From positions 17,271 through 81,270 of the forward strand of contig JBGTSF010000011.1 in NCBI GenBank assembly GCA_041940425.1: a DNA stretch of 64,000 bases, written 5' to 3'. The DNA comes from DATHTS01 sp041940425. GTDB taxonomy: Bacteria; Acidobacteriota; Blastocatellia; Pyrinomonadales; Pyrinomonadaceae. Below are positions 59,222 through 64,000 of the stretch, in pieces. Both the position numbers and the translations under genes were made by a program. Numbering within the stretch: position 1 is the first letter of the stretch; each line of letters opens with the position of its first letter. Below the pieces are notes generated by a model that was not told the DNA's origin, ran no database searches, and saw only the letters and a program-made list of their open reading frames with translations.

Positions 59222-60178
59222 CTAGATAAACAATGATGAAACGCTCGTTTCATCGTGAATTGATTTGATGGCGTTGCTCAACAGATGAGCGACGCTCAAA
59301 ATTTCGATCCGCCCTTCGTCTTTCAAAGGCTGCGCTTTGTCGCAGAGCGGAATCGTGTTGGTAACGATAATTTTTTCGATACTCGAATTCGTCAGATTAT
59401 CAACCGCTTTGCCCGATAAAACGGCGTGTGTAAAACACGCATAAACTTTATCCGCTCCGGCATTGTAGAGCGCGTCGGCGACCTTGCAGATCGTTCCGCC
59501 CGTGTCGCACATATCGTCAATTATCAGACAATTTTTCCCAGCCACATCGCCGACGACGTTCATCACTTCGGCGACATTCGCTTTTTCGCGGCGTTTGTCG
59601 CACAGCGCGAGACCGGCATCGAGCCGTTTGGCATACGCGCGGGCGCGTTCCGCACCGCCGGTATCAGGCGCGACGACGACCATATTTTCAATCGGATTTT
59701 CGCGGAAATAATCCACGATGACCGGTGCGGCGAACAAATGATCTACCGGAATATCGAAAAATCCCTGTATCTGCGAAGCGTGCAGATCAAGCGTCAAAAT
59801 CCTATGCGCTCCGGCGGTCGTAATTAGATTTGCCACCAGCTTTGCCGCGATCGGAACACGCGGGCGGTCTTTTTTATCCGAACGCGCGTAGCCGAAATAC
59901 GGAATTACCGCTGTTACCCGTTCCGCCGAGGCGCGCCGAAACGTGTCGAGCATTATCAAAAGCTCCATCAGATTCTGATCCGACGGCGGACAGGTCGGCT
60001 GAATAATAAAAACGTCCGAGCCGCGCACATTTTCCATTATCTGAAAATTAAATTCGCCGTCGGAAAATCTGTCAGTCGTCGCTTGACCGAGATCACAGCT
60101 CAGATGACGGCAGATTTCCTCCGCCAGACGCGGATGGGCATTGCCCGAAAAAATTTTGATGTTGCCGGTTACGCTCAT
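59222..60178 (-). CDS. prs: Ribose-phosphate pyrophosphokinase
   Basis: 318 aa from ATG 60178; nine upstream codons come from the heptamer repeat and are rejected. Motifs: FSGNAHPRLAEEICRHL, RFSDGEFNFQIMENVRG, PYFGYARSDKKDRPR, the PRPP loop in LIIDDMCDTGGTI and VVAPDTGGAERARAYAKRL. It makes PRPP from ribose-5-phosphate and ATP for nucleotide, His and Trp synthesis. Confidence 0.96.
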   Translation of the reverse strand: MSVTGNIKIFSGNAHPRLAEEICRHLSCDLGQATTDRFSDGEFNFQIMENVRGSDVFIIQPTCPPSDQNLMELLIMLDTFRRASAERVTAVIPYFGYARSDKKDRPRVPIAAKLVANLITTAGAHRILTLDLHASQIQGFFDIPVDHLFAAPVIVDYFRENPIENMVVVAPDTGGAERARAYAKRLDAGLALCDKRREKANVAEVMNVVGDVAGKNCLIIDDMCDTGGTICKVADALYNAGADKVYACFTHAVLSGKAVDNLTNSSIEKIIVTNTIPLCDKAQPLKDEGRIEILSVAHLLSNAIKSIHDETSVSSLFI

Positions 60179-60183
60179 TACTA

Positions 60184-60255
60184 AAGTTCCAAGTTCAAAG
60201 TTCAAAGCTCAAGGTTAGATTACCAACTTTGAACTTTGAACTTTGAACTTTGAAC
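60184..60255. repeat. Heptamer hairpin upstream of prs
   Basis: AAGTTCA units at 60184-60215 face TTTGAAC units at 60227-60255. The whole block can fold on itself just before the prs start codon. Confidence 0.85.
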
Positions 60256-60305
60256 AAAAAAAGCGAGCGTTAAAAATTAAACACTCGCTTCCGAAAACAA
60301 AAATG

Positions 60306-60380
60306 TGGCTGGGGCGGAAGGATTCGAACCTACGAATGCCGGGACCAAAACCCGGTGCCTTACCACTTGGCGACGCCCCA
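60306..60380 (-). tRNA. tRNA-Gln (anticodon TTG)
   Basis: Cloverleaf on the minus strand: acceptor TGGGGCG (60374-60380) with CGCCCCA, anticodon arm CCGGG-TTTTGGT-CCCGG and T-arm with GGTTCGAATCC. CCA is encoded. It lies between ispE and prs, a placement common in bacteria. Confidence 0.97.
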
Positions 60381-60398
60381 CCAAGAAAATTTTAGAAA

Positions 60399-61325
60399 CT
60401 ATTCGGAAGCGAACTGGAACGCTTGTTCAAGCGCTTCGCGGTATTCATCGCGCGAAACAGTCGCTACGGCAAAACTTCGCCAGGTTTTCTCAACTTCAAT
60501 GGCTTTATGTGCTGTCTGCCGTGTTTCTTCTGTGTCAAATAATCCGAAAACGCTCGCTCCGCTTCCCGAAAGCAATGCCTTCACTGCTCCTAATTCCAAA
60601 AGAGTTTTTTTGACTCTTTTCGTTTCGGGCGCGACGCTGAAAACGCTCGATTCGAAATCGTTTATCAATTCGTTTTGCCGTAAATCAAAGCGTTCAGCCT
60701 CGTTTCGGCAAATTTGAAGAATACTTTTTGACTCCGAATTTGTCAAGCGGGTTGCACCGAGCCGCGCAAAGGCTTCGGCGGTCGAAATATTTTCATCCGG
60801 CGTAACGATCAAAATAAATTTTTCTTCGATCTGCGAAAGCGGAAAAATCTCCGTTCCGCGCCCCGCGCCGAGAGCCGTTCCGCCGTAGAGAAAAAAGGGA
60901 ACATCCGAGCCAAGTTGTTCCGCCAGCTTTAAAAGTTCGGAAAATTCGATTTTCAGATTCCAGAGTTTTGAAAGACCCAAAAGCGCGATCGCCGCGTTTG
61001 ACGAACCTCCGCCGAGACCGCCGGGCGACGGGATATTTTTTTCGAGTTGAATTTTCGCCCCGTTTGAAATTTTGAATTTTTCTCTTAAAAGTCTCGCGGC
61101 TTTGATTATCAGATTATTTTCATCGGTCGGAATGTTTTCGTTGGTGCAGGAAAGTAAAAGATTTTTCGATTCCGAAAATTTTAAATAATCGCAAAGTGAA
61201 ACGGTTTGAAAGATCGTGCAAAGCTCGTGAAAACCGTCATCGCGTTTTCCCAAAATTTTTAAATTCCAGTTGATCTTGCAAAACGACGGCAATTGAAAAG
61301 ATTTTTCTTCCGAAATTTCCGGCAT
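60399..61325 (-). CDS. ispE: 4-diphosphocytidyl-2-C-methyl-D-erythritol kinase
   Basis: 308 aa GHMP kinase. KINWNLKILGKRDDGFHEL near the start, the ATP motif PSPGGLGGGSSNAAIAL, then DVPFFLYGGTALG and LLSGSGASVFGLF. It phosphorylates CDP-methylerythritol in the MEP route to isoprenoids. Follows the thioesterase gene by 12 bp and precedes tRNA-Gln by 18 bp. Confidence 0.95.
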   Translation of the reverse strand: MPEISEEKSFQLPSFCKINWNLKILGKRDDGFHELCTIFQTVSLCDYLKFSESKNLLLSCTNENIPTDENNLIIKAARLLREKFKISNGAKIQLEKNIPSPGGLGGGSSNAAIALLGLSKLWNLKIEFSELLKLAEQLGSDVPFFLYGGTALGAGRGTEIFPLSQIEEKFILIVTPDENISTAEAFARLGATRLTNSESKSILQICRNEAERFDLRQNELINDFESSVFSVAPETKRVKKTLLELGAVKALLSGSGASVFGLFDTEETRQTAHKAIEVEKTWRSFAVATVSRDEYREALEQAFQFASE

Positions 61326-61337
61326 AAAAAAAAGATT

Positions 61338-61784
61338 CTATCTCGGCGCTTCGCCTTCGGGAAAAGCGTTATTGTCGGCGGGCGTTTGGAGAAGTTTTTC
61401 CTTGTATTGTTCGGGCAAGGTGCGGATCTTTTTATTAAGGTCGGTTACGAGATGAAGCGTTTCGCCTTCGGCAAGCAGAACCGAATCGGCAGGACGCACA
61501 ATCTCATAAACAAACCTGATCGAGCGGCTGCGGATTTCTTCTAATTTTGTGCGGATAACAAGTTCGTCTTCATAAAAAGCGGGCGATTTAAACCGGCAAT
61601 ACGCTTCGGCGACAACCAGGAGAGCGTTGTCAACTTCCTCCATATCTTTGTAGGAAAACCCGCGCGCGCGGCAGAAATCACTGCGACCGTATTCGAACCA
61701 GATGAGATAATTCGAATGATGAACGATGCCCATTTTATCGGTTTCGGCATAGCGGACCCGGATTTGTGTTTCGTGCCAATCCAT
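61338..61784 (-). CDS. Acyl-CoA thioesterase, YbgC/4HBT family
   Basis: 148 aa hot-dog fold. QIRVRYAETDKMGIVHHSNYLIWFEYGR contains the catalytic Asp and the HxxY motif of the family, with DNALLVVAEAYCRFKSPAFYEDEL following. Cleaves acyl-CoA thioesters in the cytoplasm; in many bacteria it is linked to Tol-Pal genes, which are not here. Precedes ispE by 12 bp. Confidence 0.88.
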   Translation of the reverse strand: MDWHETQIRVRYAETDKMGIVHHSNYLIWFEYGRSDFCRARGFSYKDMEEVDNALLVVAEAYCRFKSPAFYEDELVIRTKLEEIRSRSIRFVYEIVRPADSVLLAEGETLHLVTDLNKKIRTLPEQYKEKLLQTPADNNAFPEGEAPR

Positions 61785-61789
61785 AAGAA

Positions 61790-61857
61790 AGATGTCAGAT
61801 GTTAGATGTTAGATGTCGGTAGAACTACTAACATCTAACATCTGACATCTGACATCT
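61790..61857. repeat. Heptamer hairpin upstream of the thioesterase gene
   Basis: AGATGTC and AGATGTT units (61790-61817) face ACATCTA and ACATCTG units (61831-61857). It lies between tRNA-Gln(CTG) and the thioesterase start. Confidence 0.88.
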
Positions 61858-61866
61858 CAAATTTTT

Positions 61867-61937
61867 CTGGGAGACAGGGATTCGAACCCCGATAGCATGA
61901 TCCAGAATCATGAGTCCTACCATTAGACGATCTCCCA
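61867..61937 (-). tRNA. tRNA-Gln (anticodon CTG)
   Basis: Minus strand. Acceptor TGGGAGA (61931-61937) pairs with TCTCCCA, anticodon arm CATGA-TTCTGGA-TCATG, T-arm GGTTCGAATCC. CCA is not encoded (the discriminator G is followed by AAA), so it needs the CCA-adding enzyme, unlike the TTG tRNA at 60306. Confidence 0.95.
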
Positions 61938-62032
61938 TCAAGTGGACTATTAGATAATTTATTTATTCGAATTCGGGTTGTCAAATGCTTTCAACTTGAA
62001 TGAAACGGTTTGGAATTGCAAAATAAACTTTT

Positions 62033-62494
62033 ATGTCAGCAAACGGAAAAGACATTATAAACAACCGCGCCGCGTTTCACGAGTATCATATTCTCGATAA
62101 ATACGAAGCTGGAGTCGTGCTCCAGGGAACGGAAGTCAAAAGCGTGATGGCGGGGAAAATTCAATTGAAGGAATCATATGTTTCGATCCGCGACGGCGAG
62201 ATCTGGCTGATGAACGCCCATATTTCGCCGTATTCGCACGGCAATATCGCAAATCACGAACCGCTCAGGACACGCAAATTGCTTTTACATAAAAGAGAGA
62301 TCGAGAAACTCGAAAAAGAAACGACGATCAAGGGAATGACGCTCGTCGTTACGCGGATATATTGGAAAAACGGGCGGATAAAATTCGAGGTCGGCGTGGC
62401 AAAGGGCAAAAAACTATATGACAAACGCGAAGATTTGAAAAACCGCGCCATCGAAAAAGATACAAAAGCGCAGTTGAAAGAAAGGCTTAGATAA
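62033..62494 (+). CDS. smpB: SsrA (tmRNA)-binding protein
   Basis: 153 aa. NNRAAFHEYHILDKYEAGVVLQGTEVKS, then GEIWLMNAHISPYSHGN and KKLYDKREDLKNR are the family hallmarks, including the C-terminal tail that reads the ribosome A-site. It works with tmRNA to rescue stalled ribosomes. No tmRNA gene was found in the window. Confidence 0.96.
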   Translation: MSANGKDIINNRAAFHEYHILDKYEAGVVLQGTEVKSVMAGKIQLKESYVSIRDGEIWLMNAHISPYSHGNIANHEPLRTRKLLLHKREIEKLEKETTIKGMTLVVTRIYWKNGRIKFEVGVAKGKKLYDKREDLKNRAIEKDTKAQLKERLR

Positions 62495-62553
62495 GCTATA
62501 GATATACAAGGTTTTTTGCGGAAAATAATACAAAATTTATATTAGAGGTGAAG

Positions 62554-64000
62554 ATGAAATCTCAGGCTATTACAAGCAATTTTCAGGAAGCGAATGCCGA
62601 TGCATTGGCGGTTGCGGTTTTTAAAAACGAGAAAGCGAACGAAGGTTTGTTAAAGGATTTGGACAATTTGACGGGCGGATTGGTTTCGCAGGTTATCAAA
62701 GAAGAAGACTTTAAAGGCGAAGCGGGCGAGACGGCTCTGATTCGCTTTGTCGGCGGCGGTAAGGTCAAAGCGAAAAGTCTTCTGCTCGTCGGTGTCGGCG
62801 ACCGGAATGAATACAAAACTTCCTCGGTTGCGACGGCGGCTGGCGCGGCAACGAGATTTTTGCGGAAGAAAAACGTCAAGAGTTTCGCGTTCGCGCCGCG
62901 TTCGGGAGAATCTGCGGTCGAAGTTGCCAAAAATGCGGTGCAGGGCGTTGTGACGAGCCAGTTCGAAATTGACAAATACCGGACGAAAGACAAAAACAAA
63001 AAGGAAATCACGGGGTTTGTTTTATTTGTCGAAGACGCAAAATCAGCCGATCTGAAAAAAGGTCTCGAACAGGGCGAGATCATCGGCGATTCGATGAATT
63101 TCACGCGCGATCTGGCAAACGAACCGCCGAATATTTTAACGCCGACCGAAATGGCAAACCGCGCTAAAGCGATGGCGAAAGAAGCCGGCTTGAAAGTTGA
63201 AATCTTGGACGAAGCCAAGATGGAAAAAATGGGAATGGGTTCGCTGCTTAGCGTTTCAAAAGGCTCGGAAGAACCTGCGAAGATGATCGTTCTCAAATAC
63301 ACGCCCGAAAAAAGCACCGGCAAAAAAGGCGAACTGCTCGCCTACGTCGGCAAAGGCATCACGTTCGATACGGGCGGAATTTCCCTGAAACCGGGCGAAA
63401 ATATGGGCGCGATGAAATACGATATGTCGGGCGGCGCGACCGTTCTCGGCACGATGCGCGCGATCGGACTTTTGAAACCGACGATTCCGGTTCTCGGTAT
63501 TGTCGCGGCGGTCGAAAATATGCCGGACGGCAAAGCCTCGCGTCCCTCGGACGTTGTAACGGCGATGAACGGCAAGACGGTCGAAATCTTAAATACCGAT
63601 GCCGAAGGTCGTCTGATTCTCGCCGATGCGGTCGCTTACGCCGAAAAACAAGGCGCGACGAAAATTGTTGATATGGCAACTTTGACCGGCGCGGTGATCA
63701 TCGCGCTCGGCGATCTGAACACCGGAATTATGGGCAACGATCAGGAATTTGTTGACGAACTCATCGAAACCGGCAAAGAAGTCGGCGAAGGTTTCTGGCA
63801 ATTGCCGGTCAGCAAAGAATACAGCAAACAGATCAAATCCGACATCGCCGACATCAAAAATATCGGACCGCGAGGAAAAGCCGGAACGATCATGGGCGCG
63901 GTCTTTATACAGGAATTCGTGGACAAAGCGAAATGGGCGCATCTCGACATCGCCGGAACTGCCTGGTCAGACGAAACCAAACCGCACCAGGGCAAAGGTC
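62554..64000 (+). CDS. pepA: Cytosol (leucyl) aminopeptidase, M17 family, 3' end beyond the window
   Basis: 482 complete codons from ATG 62554 (ribosome site GAGGTG just upstream); the frame runs off the end. The N-domain covers about 1-165. The catalytic domain has VGKGITFDTGGISLKP (metal ligands), YDMSGGATVLG and the signature NTDAEGRLILADA, and later LPVSKEYSKQIKSDIADIKN. It removes N-terminal residues using two divalent metals. Some minus-strand frames cover the same bases but lack any recognisable protein. Start is 59 bp after smpB. Confidence 0.94.
   Translation, partial: MKSQAITSNFQEANADALAVAVFKNEKANEGLLKDLDNLTGGLVSQVIKEEDFKGEAGETALIRFVGGGKVKAKSLLLVGVGDRNEYKTSSVATAAGAATRFLRKKNVKSFAFAPRSGESAVEVAKNAVQGVVTSQFEIDKYRTKDKNKKEITGFVLFVEDAKSADLKKGLEQGEIIGDSMNFTRDLANEPPNILTPTEMANRAKAMAKEAGLKVEILDEAKMEKMGMGSLLSVSKGSEEPAKMIVLKYTPEKSTGKKGELLAYVGKGITFDTGGISLKPGENMGAMKYDMSGGATVLGTMRAIGLLKPTIPVLGIVAAVENMPDGKASRPSDVVTAMNGKTVEILNTDAEGRLILADAVAYAEKQGATKIVDMATLTGAVIIALGDLNTGIMGNDQEFVDELIETGKEVGEGFWQLPVSKEYSKQIKSDIADIKNIGPRGKAGTIMGAVFIQEFVDKAKWAHLDIAGTAWSDETKPHQGKG

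Noticed and set aside
62583..63995. Minus-strand frames of 60-246 codons across the end of the window
   Set aside because: They are opposite-strand shadows of pepA, whose plus-strand frame has all M17 motifs.

Overview
The window reads as a chromosomal stretch of a Gram-negative bacterium of moderate GC, most likely an acidobacterium of the Blastocatellia/Pyrinomonadaceae type. This is an inference from several signs: a TonB receptor with an N-terminal carboxypeptidase-regulatory-like domain, a stand-alone PASTA protein between rsmB and rpe, and many secreted TPR and CAP-domain proteins. Intergenic space full of heptamer and palindromic repeats fits too. No phage, integrase or transposase gene was seen. 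Genes are dense and mostly in short co-directional operons.

Layout. 1-5.4 kb: the end of murE, then cell-wall genes (L,D-transpeptidase, M23 and M15 peptidases) and an MBL-fold hydrolase. 5.6-7.9 kb: malQ and three tiny membrane proteins. 7.9-11.6 kb: a 5-oxoprolinase operon (pxpB-pxpC-pxpA) with an NRAMP-like transporter. 11.7-21 kb: a TonB receptor, two CAP-domain proteins (one behind a c-di-GMP-type riboswitch), yraN and secreted TPR proteins. 21-25.6 kb: fmt-trhO-rsmB-PASTA-rpe. 25.7-32.5 kb: alkaline phosphatase, rocA, a hicAB module with a third gene, and def. 32.7-36.1 kb: a five-gene operon around a DUF692/MNIO enzyme and a membrane protein with a Cys/Gly-rich tail. 36-44.5 kb: stress protein, ChaN-like protein, S9 peptidase, isochorismatase-like pair, PcrA/UvrD helicase. 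45-52.4 kb: lipoproteins, DUF4139 protein, NagX-like acyltransferase, BrkB. 52.8-64 kb: dnaB (with a 429-aa intein), rplI-rpsR-rpsF-pth-rplY-prs, two tRNA-Gln genes, ispE, thioesterase, smpB, pepA (cut by the window end).

Two things stand out. First, the MNIO operon has the look of an uncharacterised peptide/protein-modification system whose probable substrate is the Cys/Gly-rich tail of its own membrane protein. Second, three intergenic arrays (325-555, 44826-45048, 52427-52671) are each built of about 11 contiguous degenerate units of 20-21 bp, close to two helical turns. The first and third belong to one family, lie in opposite orientation 52 kb apart, and share both outer boundaries, including an identical 25-bp end. 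They are not CRISPRs and no protein explains them. Other signals are heptamer tandem repeats, which form hairpins at gene ends and have entered at least three genes, and REP/MITE-like palindromic elements.

All functional names rest on reading motifs in the translated sequence. No database search was run.
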